Assembly: GCF_937881195.1 (NCBI RefSeq)
Contig: NZ_CALGFC010000006.1
Coordinates: 1-64,000 of the forward strand
Direction of reading: 5' to 3'
Length of the DNA: 64,000 nt
From: an uncultured Methanobrevibacter sp.
GTDB lineage: Archaea; Methanobacteriota; Methanobacteria; Methanobacteriales; Methanobacteriaceae
Shown: positions 26,749 to 35,089 of the stretch, piece after piece
How positions within the stretch are numbered: the stretch's first letter is position 1
Layout of the letters: every line of letters begins with the position of its first letter
Made by a program: the position numbers and the translations under genes
The notes under the pieces: generated by a model
The model's input: the letters and a program-made list of their open reading frames with translations, nothing else
The model's database searches: none
What the model was told of the DNA's origin: nothing

Positions 26749-27333
26749 CTATAGTCTTCTTCTTTCATAACTTGTTTCTTTCCAGACATGATGAATTCTT
26801 TGCACAACTGTTATATATGAAAGGATAATCAGTAATATAATGGTCCAATTCATATAAATACCACCAAATATTCCTGCTATAAATGCACCTGCCATTAGAA
26901 TAATAAGCCTAGTAGCTCTTTCAGCTATTCCTATATTACATTCAATTCCTTTTGCTTCGGCCCTTGCTCTTACATAACTTACAGTAATTGCTGAATGAAT
27001 AGCTAAAATCCCAAATAACCATGATGTGTAGCCGCCCCAAACTATTCCTATAATTATTATTGCATCAGAAAACCTATCCATTGTAGAATCAAGAAAAGCT
27101 CCAAAATCTGATGTTTTGTCATGATATCTAGCTATTGCACCATCAAAAACATCAAAAACACCACTCAAGAGGATAAAAATTCCTCCAACCAGTAAATTTC
27201 CTGTTCCAAAAAATATTGCAGATATTATGGCAATTATGGGAGATATTAACGTTAATATATTTGGGTTTAAATTTATTCTTTTAGCAATAGGTTCAAGAAT
27301 TTTTTTTAAAAGGGGTCTGAATCTTTCTAACAT
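26749..27333 (-). CDS. CDP-alcohol phosphatidyltransferase, likely archaetidylinositol phosphate synthase
   Basis: A 194-residue membrane enzyme with about five helices. The catalytic motif D-x2-DG-x2-AR-x8-G-x3-D-x3-D is complete (DVFDGAIARYHDKTSDFGAFLDSTMD, residues ~60-85). It joins a polar head group to CDP-archaeol during ether-lipid synthesis. Similar methanogen proteins make archaetidylinositol phosphate; that substrate is inference. ATG 27333 is preferred over the in-frame TTG at 27354, since MLERFRPLLKK fits the family start. It probably heads a transcript with two DUF357 genes. Confidence 0.8.
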   Translation of the reverse strand: MLERFRPLLKKILEPIAKRINLNPNILTLISPIIAIISAIFFGTGNLLVGGIFILLSGVFDVFDGAIARYHDKTSDFGAFLDSTMDRFSDAIIIIGIVWGGYTSWLFGILAIHSAITVSYVRARAEAKGIECNIGIAERATRLIILMAGAFIAGIFGGIYMNWTIILLIILSYITVVQRIHHVWKETSYERRRL

Positions 27334-27748
27334 TGCTATAGTATATGAAAACAAATATTTATATAATTTTTTATAAAATAATGAAAAATTATTTATTTTA
27401 TTAAATACAACAATTATTACATTACTATTGGATTAACCATTATCTATAAAATTAAAAAATATTAAAGATTAATGGATAATTTTTATTAATAATAATTAGA
27501 AACATAATTAAATTGCTAAAATCGATTTATGATTCTATAATGCGTTTTATCAATTTGAATAATATTTCTATATTATATTATTAGGATAATTTTTCATGGA
27601 TAGAAATACATTATTTTTCAACAAAAATATTTTTTAATTTTATAGTACTATTTAATCAAATACTAGTATAATATTGATAGCAATAATAATCTTAAATAAT
27701 AATAATTATTTAAAAAATAGTATTCTTAATTCTTTACATGTGATTTAA
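27334..27748. other. Intergenic between divergent genes
   Basis: About 415 AT-rich bases between the phosphatidyltransferase and the Sua5-type gene. It must hold promoters for both, but no clear TATA box stands out from the background. No ORF was seen. Confidence 0.55.
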
Positions 27749-28342
27749 ATGAAGATAGTTAAAATGGATAAAAACAACCCTGATTTTAATTTAATTAATG
27801 AGGCTATAGAAGTTTTAAGTTCTGGAGGAGTTGTGCTTTATCCTACTGATACAGTTTATGGTTTAGGTGCAAATATATTTGATGAAAAAGCTGTTGAAAA
27901 GGTTTATAATATTAAGAATAGGGACTATTTTAAACCATTATCTGTATGTGTTTCATCTGTCCCTGAGATTTCTTTAATTGCAGATACACCTTTAGACATA
28001 ATCAATATTCTTAAAAAAAATTTACCTGGTCCATTCACTTTTATACTATATAAAAAGGATCCAATACTTGACTATGCTACTAAAAATCATAAAATTGGGA
28101 TTAGAATTCCTGAAAGTATTATTTCAAGAAATTTAACAAAAAATTTTCCAATAACTACTACTAGTGCAAATTTATCTGGAAAAGAAACATTAAATAATCC
28201 TGATGATATTATCAAACAACTAAATAAAGGAATAGATTTTGTCATTGATGTGGGCATTTTAGAACAATCAAAACCTTCTACTGTAATAGATTTAACTAGG
28301 AAAAAACAAGATATATTAAGACAAGGTAAAGGCAACCTTTAA
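27749..28342 (+). CDS. Threonylcarbamoyl-AMP synthase (Sua5/YrdC family)
   Basis: This enzyme makes threonylcarbamoyl-AMP for the t6A base at position 37 of ANN-decoding tRNAs. The 197-residue protein holds only the YrdC domain: YPTDTVYGLGANI near 30-42, KNRDYFKPLSVCV, PGPFTFIL, IGIRIPES and TTTSANLSG near 138-146. The Sua5 C-terminal domain is missing, as in YrdC/TsaC forms. Start ATG 27749 follows TGTGATTTAA. No neighbour belongs to the same pathway. Confidence 0.9.
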   Translation: MKIVKMDKNNPDFNLINEAIEVLSSGGVVLYPTDTVYGLGANIFDEKAVEKVYNIKNRDYFKPLSVCVSSVPEISLIADTPLDIINILKKNLPGPFTFILYKKDPILDYATKNHKIGIRIPESIISRNLTKNFPITTTSANLSGKETLNNPDDIIKQLNKGIDFVIDVGILEQSKPSTVIDLTRKKQDILRQGKGNL

Positions 28343-28746
28343 AGACTGAATTATTCTATATTATTATTAATCTTTCTAATATTCATTATTTATATTATTT
28401 TCTACCTTTTATTTTCTACCTTTTATTTTCTACCTTTTTTCTTTCTAATTTTTTAATTATTTTTTTAACTTTTTTATTTATTCTATTTTTATTTATTTTC
28501 TATTTTTTCATTAAATTTATAATAATTCAATCTAGTATAGTATTAATATTAGTATTAACAATATTAATATTATAAACTTTAAGAATTGATGTAATAAAAT
28601 TCATTAATAATAAATTTATTATATAAGAAAATTAAGTTATAATAAGATGAATTATATAATTAAATTAATCTATAATAAAATGAATTATATGATATTAATT
28701 TTTAAAGCTTATAATAAAAGTAATTATATGATTAAATTGTGAAAAT
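28343..28746. other. Intergenic upstream of radB
   Basis: AT-rich gap that begins with pyrimidine-rich repeats and later has TATAATAAGATGAATTATAT and TATAATAAAATGAATTATATG as near copies (28636-28692). No gene was seen. Confidence 0.55.
28397..28438. repeat. 14-bp tandem array (ATTTTCTACCTTTT)
   Basis: Three exact copies of ATTTTCTACCTTTT lie head to tail about 55 bases after the Sua5-type gene. T runs follow, so the tract may also help end transcription. Confidence 0.9.
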
Positions 28747-29454
28747 ATGAAATCTCTAGCTAATTTAAGCAATCCTTCAAAAATTCAAACTAACTCTTCT
28801 TTAGACCTTATATTAGGAGGGGGGATTGAAAAAAGAAACATAACTCAATTTTATGGGCCTCCTGGATCTGGTAAAACCAACATATCTTTAAATATTGCAG
28901 TTCAAGTAGCGAAACAGGACAAAAAAGTAGCTTATATAGATACTGAGGGTGGAATCTCAATTGATAGGGTTAAACAATTGTCTAAAAACGATTTTAATGA
29001 CGTGGCTAATAATATAATTGTTTTTGAGCCTAATTCATTCCAAGAACAATCAAATAATATAAAAACTATTGAATCACTTATTAGTTCTGAGCAAAATAAT
29101 TTTGATTTAATAATAATAGATTCTGCAGTAGCACTATATCGTTTAAAAGAAGGAAAAAATTCTAATTTATTAAACATGGAATTAGGTACTCAGATGGGAG
29201 CTTTATCTAGAATGTCTCGTAAACACGATCTTGCTGTTGTTATAACTAATCAGATTTATTCGACATTTGAAGATGAAAACACTAGCACCGTTGTGCCTGT
29301 TGGTGGAACTATATTAAGATATTGGAGTAAAATAATTGTTGAACTTTCAAAATCAGATATAAATGGACAACGTATAGCTACTTTGAAAAGACATAAATCA
29401 ATAGCAGAAGGTACAAATATTAAATTTTCTATTACAAACAATGGTATTGAATAA
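28747..29454 (+). CDS. radB: DNA repair and recombination protein RadB
   Basis: RadB is the short archaeal RecA/RadA paralogue that helps homologous recombination. The 235-residue protein is the ATPase core only, with Walker A GPPGSGKT at 38-45, DTEGGIS near 65 and the Walker B-like FDLIIIDSAVALY near 118-130. It lacks the N-terminal helix-hairpin-helix of RadA, as RadB does. Start ATG 28747 has weak GTGA before it. Confidence 0.92.
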   Translation: MKSLANLSNPSKIQTNSSLDLILGGGIEKRNITQFYGPPGSGKTNISLNIAVQVAKQDKKVAYIDTEGGISIDRVKQLSKNDFNDVANNIIVFEPNSFQEQSNNIKTIESLISSEQNNFDLIIIDSAVALYRLKEGKNSNLLNMELGTQMGALSRMSRKHDLAVVITNQIYSTFEDENTSTVVPVGGTILRYWSKIIVELSKSDINGQRIATLKRHKSIAEGTNIKFSITNNGIE

Positions 29455-29667
29455 TTTTGTATCCAAATATTTTTCTCAATTCTTTTTATTAGCTATTTTT
29501 TTATATTTATTTCATTAATTTAATATTCATTATACACTTTATCTCATTATTTTATTATTTTATATTATTAACCATTAGTTTTATAAGCCATTTTGAATAT
29601 AATTAATTATGTTGTAAAATTATTTTATAACTATTATTTTTATTAAATGTTAATGTTTTGTGATAAT

Positions 29668-30819
29668 ATGATCCAACCAAAAAAATATGCAAAAGCTGCT
29701 AAAATACCTCCAAAAGGATTTAAATCAGCTAATGAATTTTTTGAACACGTTTTTAATGATAAAGAAATTATCTGGATGGGTCAAAATACTAATCATCTTC
29801 ACAATGAGAATTATATAAGAGATGCAATGCTTAATTGTGTTGAAAGCAAAGAATATTGTAAATATCCTCCTCCTGAGGGATTTCCAGAATTGAAAAGATT
29901 AATTTTAAAAGATCTTAATCTAGAAAATATGGATATCTTAATAACTGCTGGAGGAACTGAATCATTATATCTTTGTATGAATGATATTTTGGAGCCAAAA
30001 GATAATGTTATAACTTGTGATCCAGGTTATCTTATTATTGACAACTTTGCGAGTAGATTTTCTAATAAAGTTATATCTGTTCCTATTTATAGTAGTGATA
30101 ATGATTATAAGCTAACTCCTGAGCTTGTAAAAGAATATATGGATGAAAATACAAAGATAATTGTCCTTATAGATCCATTAAATCCTTTAGGTAGTTGCTA
30201 TACAGAAGAAGAAATTAAAGAATTTGCAAAAATAGCTGTTGAAAATGATTTATATTTGTTACATGATATAACCTATAGGGATTTTGCACGTAAACATTTT
30301 TTAGCTGCTCATTATGCTCCTAATAATGCAATAACTATTTATAGCTTTTCAAAAATTTTTGGGATGGCTGGATTAAGAATTGGTTCAATTATAGGAACAA
30401 ATGAAACAATTAGTTCTGTTAGGACAATTCTTATAAATGATTTGGGTACTAATTTGATTGCACAATCAGCTGCAATAGCTGCTTTAAAATCAAAAGATAA
30501 ATGGATTGAAGAAATTACAAGCACTACTCGAAATAATCAAATTTTAATTAAGAAGTGTGTAGATGATATAAAAGGTGTTTTTATTCCTGTATATCCTTCA
30601 GATGGTAATATGTTAGCTATTGATCTTAAAGCTACTGGAATAAATCCTAAAAAAATGGCAGATTACCTTTTAAATAAAAAAATATTCACAAGACAAGGTA
30701 ACTATACAAGTAAGCTATTTGGGGATAATTATCTTAGAGTTAGTTTTTCAATTCCTGAAGAACAAGTTAAAATTTTTGTAAGAGAATTTAAAATTGCTGT
30801 AGAAGAATTAAGAAAATAA
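29668..30819 (+). CDS. Pyridoxal-phosphate-dependent aminotransferase, class I/II
   Basis: A 383-residue fold type I enzyme. Visible landmarks are TAGGTESLYLCMNDIL (cofactor-phosphate loop, ~95-110), DPLNPLGSCY near 165, HDITYRDFA near 200 and the lysine region SFSKIFGMAGLRIGS near 225-240, with the Schiff-base lysine in SFSK. The late RVSFSIPEE supplies the substrate-binding arginine. The amino acid substrate cannot be told; context gives no clue. ATG 29668 is preferred to the ATG at 29647 because TTTGTGATAAT just precedes it. Confidence 0.8.
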   Translation: MIQPKKYAKAAKIPPKGFKSANEFFEHVFNDKEIIWMGQNTNHLHNENYIRDAMLNCVESKEYCKYPPPEGFPELKRLILKDLNLENMDILITAGGTESLYLCMNDILEPKDNVITCDPGYLIIDNFASRFSNKVISVPIYSSDNDYKLTPELVKEYMDENTKIIVLIDPLNPLGSCYTEEEIKEFAKIAVENDLYLLHDITYRDFARKHFLAAHYAPNNAITIYSFSKIFGMAGLRIGSIIGTNETISSVRTILINDLGTNLIAQSAAIAALKSKDKWIEEITSTTRNNQILIKKCVDDIKGVFIPVYPSDGNMLAIDLKATGINPKKMADYLLNKKIFTRQGNYTSKLFGDNYLRVSFSIPEEQVKIFVREFKIAVEELRK

Positions 30820-31002
30820 CTTAATTCTTCAGTTTTTATTATAATATTTTTTTATTTTTTATATTTCATTATTATATATATTATCTCTAATTTTTGGATA
30901 TTTTTATTCTTAAATATTTATTTTAATATATAATATCCTCATTTTTATTCCCAATTTATTTATTCTTTTTTTATTTTAATATATGTATATTAATTTTTAT
31001 TT

Positions 31003-32157
31003 TTATACTTTTTCAACTATTTCTTTGAAAATATTATCATTTATTATATTCCCATTTTCACTAGTTTCTTTAACTATTTTAAGGATTTCTGGAATTTTAT
31101 TTTCTTTCATTTTTATTCCAAATTGGTTCAATTTTGATTTTATAGCTTTTGATCCTGAATGTTTCCCTAAAACAAGATTTCTTTCTTGTCCAACAATTGA
31201 TGGAGAAAAAGGTTCATAAGTAAATGGATTTTTTATTACTCCATCTACATGTATTCCTGATTCATGTTTAAATATGTTTTTACCAACAATAGGTTTATTA
31301 TCTGGTATATTTACTTTTGTATATAATTCTACAGTTTCAGATATTTCTTTTATTATTTCTGTATTAAATCCAAGATCTATTCCATATAAAATTTTCAAAG
31401 ACATTATTAATTCTTCTAGAGGAGTATTTCCAGCTCTTTCTCCTATTCCATTTATTGTAGTTTCAACAATATTTGCCCCAGCTAATAATCCTGCAATTGC
31501 ATTTTGTTGAGCCATACCAAAATCATTATGGCAATGGAGATTTATATCAACTCTGATTTCTTTTCTCAATTCTTTTACTAAATATTCCATTCCTTGGGGA
31601 GTTATAACTCCAACTGTATCTGCGATATGTACTCTATCAACTTTTCTATTTTGTGCTTCTTTATAAATTTCTTTCAGGAAGTTTAATTCTGTTCTTGTTG
31701 CATCTTCTGCTGAAAATCCTACATATAAACCATGATCCTTTGCATAATCTATGACATCCATACTTTTCATTAAAGCTTCTTTTTGAGTTAATCTTTTATT
31801 TTTTAAATTTATTTCTGAAGTTCCAATGAATATTATTGTCCCATCTACTCCACAATCTAAACTCGCATCTATATCTTCCTTTTTAGCACGCGATAATGTT
31901 ATTATTTTTGAATTCAAATTTTCATTAACAATTTTTTTAATTGAGTTTTTTTCTTTTTCTGAAACAAGTGGGAATCCTGCTTCAATTTGGGGTATTTTTA
32001 GTTTATCAAGCATTATAGCAATATCTAACTTTTCAAATTCACTTAAACTAACTCCAGGGGTTTGTTCTCCATCTCTAAGAGTTGTATCACATATTTTTAT
32101 ATTTTTTGGAAATTTACATTTCGCTTTCTTATTATAATGACTAATATAATCTTTCAT
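31003..32157 (-). CDS. aksA: Homocitrate synthase (AksA/NifV-type)
   Basis: A 384-residue enzyme of the isopropylmalate/homocitrate synthase family. It shows CDTTLRDGEQTPGVSLS near 23-39, the metal-binding HCHNDFGMAQQNA near 200 and NGIGERAGNTPLEE near 228. It condenses acetyl-CoA with 2-oxoglutarate to homocitrate. In methanogens this feeds coenzyme B synthesis; homocitrate is also the organic acid of the nitrogenase cofactor. The gene faces away from nifH across a 646-base gap, so a nitrogenase role is likely but not exclusive. Start ATG 32157 follows AAGGTG. Confidence 0.82.
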   Translation of the reverse strand: MKDYISHYNKKAKCKFPKNIKICDTTLRDGEQTPGVSLSEFEKLDIAIMLDKLKIPQIEAGFPLVSEKEKNSIKKIVNENLNSKIITLSRAKKEDIDASLDCGVDGTIIFIGTSEINLKNKRLTQKEALMKSMDVIDYAKDHGLYVGFSAEDATRTELNFLKEIYKEAQNRKVDRVHIADTVGVITPQGMEYLVKELRKEIRVDINLHCHNDFGMAQQNAIAGLLAGANIVETTINGIGERAGNTPLEELIMSLKILYGIDLGFNTEIIKEISETVELYTKVNIPDNKPIVGKNIFKHESGIHVDGVIKNPFTYEPFSPSIVGQERNLVLGKHSGSKAIKSKLNQFGIKMKENKIPEILKIVKETSENGNIINDNIFKEIVEKV

Positions 32158-32507
32158 TTATACACCTTTTTAATTTTATTTTTTATTAATAAATTTCATT
32201 TTTCATTGTTAATTATTTTTTTATAATTTTAATTTTTTGCTTATTTTGCTTGAATCAGCTTTAAAATACTTTTTTTGATTATAAATTATTTATTAAATAC
32301 TTGATTTTTGTTATTAAATACTTGACTTTTGTTATTTTGATTTTAATATAATTTTTGTCTCTTATGTTTTCTTTTTTTAGATTTTTTTTAAATTATTGCA
32401 TATTTTAACATATAATTATATTTTCTGAACAGTTGAATAATGTATTAATCTAAATATTGGACTTTGTCATAATATTTTTTATTTTATCTTTGCATTGTTA
32501 GCACAAT

Positions 32508-32517
32508 CTTTATATAT
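32508..32517 (+). promoter_or_regulatory. TATA box of nifH
   Basis: CTTTATATAT stands about 25 bases upstream of the operator at 32542-32562, in the position expected for an archaeal TATA box. This would place the start of transcription near 32538. The box is inferred from sequence alone. Confidence 0.55.
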
Positions 32518-32541
32518 GATGAACTACAATATAAAGTTGTC

Positions 32542-32562
32542 GGAAGACGGAAACCGTTTTCC
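32542..32562 (+). promoter_or_regulatory. NrpR-type nif operator
   Basis: GGAAACCGTTTTCC (32549-32562) fits the methanogen nitrogen operator GGAA-N6-TTCC bound by the repressor NrpR. It is nested in a wider imperfect palindrome whose arms GGAAGACGG (32542-32550) and CCGTTTTCC (32554-32562) pair at all but one position around AAA. It lies just downstream of the TATA box, where NrpR blocks polymerase when nitrogen is plentiful. The nrpR gene is not in the window. Confidence 0.75.
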
Positions 32563-32803
32563 TAGTATTAATTTATTTATCATTAATTAACATAAATTTT
32601 AAAATTATTAAAAATTTTGTTTATTTGGATTAAATAATTAATATAGTTTAAATTTGTATTTGGATCTTTAAATATCAATTTTGTTTTTTAAAAACAGATT
32701 TAAAGGCCCTATTTTAAAAATAAAATATTTAAATAAATATTTGTAATATAATCTATGTATTAAAATTAAATATTAAAAATAAAGTTAAATAAGGAAGAAT
32801 AAG

Positions 32804-33634
32804 ATGGTAAGAAAAATTGCAATCTATGGAAAAGGTGGAATTGGTAAATCAACTACAACTCAAAATACTGCTGCTGCTATGGCACATTTTCATGATAAAA
32901 AAGTAATGATTCATGGATGTGATCCAAAAGCAGATAGTACTCGTATGATTCTTAGGGGTAAAATGCAAAAAACTCTTATGGATACTCTTAGAGATGAAGG
33001 CGAAGAAGCATGTATGGATCTTGACAATGTCATGAGTGTAGGTTTTGGAGATATTAAATGTGTTGAATCTGGTGGTCCTGAACCTGGTGTAGGTTGTGCA
33101 GGAAGAGGGGTTATTACAGCTATAAACATGATGGAAATGCTTAAAGTTTATGAAGATAACTTAGACTATGTTTTCTATGATGTCCTTGGGGATGTTGTTT
33201 GTGGTGGTTTTGCAATGCCTATTCGTGATGGTAAAGCCGAAGAGATTTATGTTGTTGCTTCTGGTGAAATGATGGCATTATATGCAGCTAACAACCTTTG
33301 TAAAGGTATGGTAAAATATGCTAATCAAAGTGGTGTTCGTTTAGGTGGAATTATCTGTAATAGTCGTAATGTTGATGGTGAAAAAGAACTCATTGAAGAA
33401 TTTTGTAAAAGAATCGGAACTCAAATGATTCATTTTGTACCAAGAGATAATATTGTACAGAAAGCAGAATTCAATAAAAAAACTGTCACTGATTTTGATG
33501 ATGAATGTAATCAAGCTAATGAGTATAAAACTTTAGCTGGTAAGATTATTAATAATGACAACTTTGTTATACCTGATCCTTTAAAAATGGAAGAATTAGA
33601 AGATTTAGTTGTAGAATTTGGAATTTTAGATTAA
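32804..33634 (+). CDS. nifH: Nitrogenase iron protein NifH (AnfH-like)
   Basis: The homodimeric ATPase that passes electrons to the catalytic nitrogenase component. The 276-residue protein has Walker A GKGGIGKST at 9-17, the cluster cysteine in GVGCAGRGV (near 98, with the arginine that is ADP-ribosylated in some bacteria), and the second cysteine in DVVCGGFAMP near 132. The C-terminal part (VPRDNIVQKAEFNKKTVTDF) resembles iron-only nitrogenase AnfH more than molybdenum NifH, as is common in methanogen cluster II sequences. It is the first gene after the NrpR operator. Confidence 0.96.
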   Translation: MVRKIAIYGKGGIGKSTTTQNTAAAMAHFHDKKVMIHGCDPKADSTRMILRGKMQKTLMDTLRDEGEEACMDLDNVMSVGFGDIKCVESGGPEPGVGCAGRGVITAINMMEMLKVYEDNLDYVFYDVLGDVVCGGFAMPIRDGKAEEIYVVASGEMMALYAANNLCKGMVKYANQSGVRLGGIICNSRNVDGEKELIEEFCKRIGTQMIHFVPRDNIVQKAEFNKKTVTDFDDECNQANEYKTLAGKIINNDNFVIPDPLKMEELEDLVVEFGILD

Positions 33635-33660
33635 TAAGATTATTAAATTAATAAGATTAT
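33631..33660. repeat. Short tandem duplication at the nifH end
   Basis: ATTAATAAGATTATTAA at the stop codon is followed by ATTAATAAGATTATCG at a spacing of about 19 bases. Confidence 0.7.
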
Positions 33661-33720
33661 CGATGAACTAAATAATATAAATAAGTTTAATTAAAAGTTA
33701 ATAAATCAAATAAATTAAAA

Positions 33721-33840
33721 TAAATTACTAAATATATAAATAACTTGAAATAAACTATTAAATATATAAATAACTTGAAATAAATTATTAAATATATAAA
33801 TAAATTAAAATAAATTAGTAAACAGATAAATAGATTAAAT
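33721..33840. repeat. 30-bp tandem array between nifH and nifI1
   Basis: Four consecutive 30-bp units begin TAAATTACTAAATATATAAA, TAAACTATTAAATATATAAA, TAAATTATTAAATATATAAA and TAAATTAGTAAACAGATAAA; the first two share the ending TAACTTGAAA. The array fills the middle of a 322-base gap inside the nif operon. No ORF crosses it. Confidence 0.88.
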
Positions 33841-33956
33841 AAATTAATTATTAAACCATAAAAATTAATTAAAAGGTTGGAATTGTTAAAAAATTGATTA
33901 TAAGAAATTATCTTTAAATATTTATTTTTTTTAATTTAAAATTAGGAGAGTATTAA

Positions 33957-34274
33957 ATGAAAATGATTCGAGCCATTATAAGGCCTGAAAGAATTGAGCA
34001 AACAGTAGATGCTTTAGATGAAGCAGGATTTATTGCTCTTACAAAGATTGATGTCATAGGTAGAGGTAAGCAAAAAGGAATTCATCAAGATAATATTAGC
34101 TATGATGAGCTACCTAAGAGACTAATAATGTTGGTTGTAGAAGATGAATCTGTAGATCAGGCTATAGATGTAATAACAGAATCTGCTGTTACTGGAAATT
34201 TTGGTGACGGTAAAATATTCGTAAGTCCTGTTGAAAAAACTTATACTGTAAGAACTAGATCTGAAGGTTTATAA
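33957..34274 (+). CDS. nifI1: Nitrogenase regulator NifI1 (PII family)
   Basis: A 105-residue PII-like protein. The T-loop is short (GRGKQKGIHQDNISYDELPKRL, residues ~36-57) and the C-terminal GNFGDGKIFVSPVE motif is intact. With NifI2 it binds the dinitrogenase when ammonia is present and is released by 2-oxoglutarate. The gene lies between nifH and nifD, the standard place in methanogens. Start ATG 33957 follows AGGAGAG. The gaps on either side are over 300 bases. Confidence 0.95.
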   Translation: MKMIRAIIRPERIEQTVDALDEAGFIALTKIDVIGRGKQKGIHQDNISYDELPKRLIMLVVEDESVDQAIDVITESAVTGNFGDGKIFVSPVEKTYTVRTRSEGL

Positions 34275-34608
34275 ATCAGATCTCATTAATTTACTTTATT
34301 GGTTAAATCTATCTTGATTAAATCTCTTTAATAGTCTCTATTTCCATATTTTCATAATTATTTTCAATTTAATTTTTTTAGTGTAGCAAGTGTTTAGGAC
34401 TAAGTAAATAGTTATTGAAGATTATTAATTCAAGAATTTAATTCATTATAAAGTCATATTATAAAGTCATATTATTTTTATAAATTATTATCAATTGATT
34501 ACTAAAATTGAAATTAAAATTATTAAAATTTTTATTATTATTAAAAAATGTTGAAGTCATATTATTAAATTAAAATTATTAAGTCATATTAATTGCAAGG
34601 TTATTCAT
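34275..34608. other. Intergenic between nifI1 and nifI2
   Basis: A 334-base AT-rich gap inside the operon. AAAGTCATATTAT is repeated at 34450-34475 and again near 34553 and 34580. No gene, and no NrpR-type site, was seen. Confidence 0.55.
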
Positions 34609-34977
34609 ATGAAAGAGATATTAGCTATTATTAGGCCAGGAATGATTTCTAAGACAAAACAGGTCTTAGATGCATTAGGTTATCCTTCTTTAACAGCTAC
34701 AAGTGTTGTGGGTAGAGGAAAACAAAAATCATTTATTGATGAAGTTAAAGTTATTAAAAATAATGAGGAACTGCATTCTTACAATGATCATATGCGATAT
34801 GTTCCAAAAAGATTGTTAATGCTTGTAGTTCCAGATGAAGATGTAAATTTAGTTGTAGAAGCGCTAATGAAAGTCAATCATACTGGAAACTATGGGGACG
34901 GCAAAATTTTTATTTGTCCAATTGAAAATTCTGTAAGAGTAAGAAACAAGGAGGAAGGATTAGAAGCAATACTTTAA
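34609..34977 (+). CDS. nifI2: Nitrogenase regulator NifI2 (PII family)
   Basis: A 122-residue PII-like partner of NifI1, with GRGKQKSF near 38 and GNYGDGKIFICPIE near 100. Its T-loop is longer (FIDEVKVIKNNEELHSYNDHMRY), as is typical of NifI2, and is the part thought to touch the dinitrogenase. Together with NifI1 it allows fast reversible switch-off of nitrogen fixation. Start ATG 34609 follows AAGGTTATTC. Confidence 0.95.
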   Translation: MKEILAIIRPGMISKTKQVLDALGYPSLTATSVVGRGKQKSFIDEVKVIKNNEELHSYNDHMRYVPKRLLMLVVPDEDVNLVVEALMKVNHTGNYGDGKIFICPIENSVRVRNKEEGLEAIL

Positions 34978-35089
34978 TCACCAAACTTTAGCTATATAAA
35001 ATATTTTGAAATAGCTATATAGATATTAGGAAATAAATATTCGAAAAATAAATATTTGGTAGGTTATAGAAGATATTAGGAGATTATTA

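Larger units (their letters stand above)
32158..32803. other. Divergent control region of aksA and nifH
   Basis: The gap carries TATTAAATACTTGA direct repeats near 32286-32330 on the aksA side, then a TATA box and an operator for nifH. The nifH mRNA would have a leader of about 260 bases. No ORF was seen. Confidence 0.6.

Noticed and set aside
33721..33840. CRISPR-like array
   Set aside because: The 30-bp units are contiguous with no unique spacers, so it is a simple tandem repeat.
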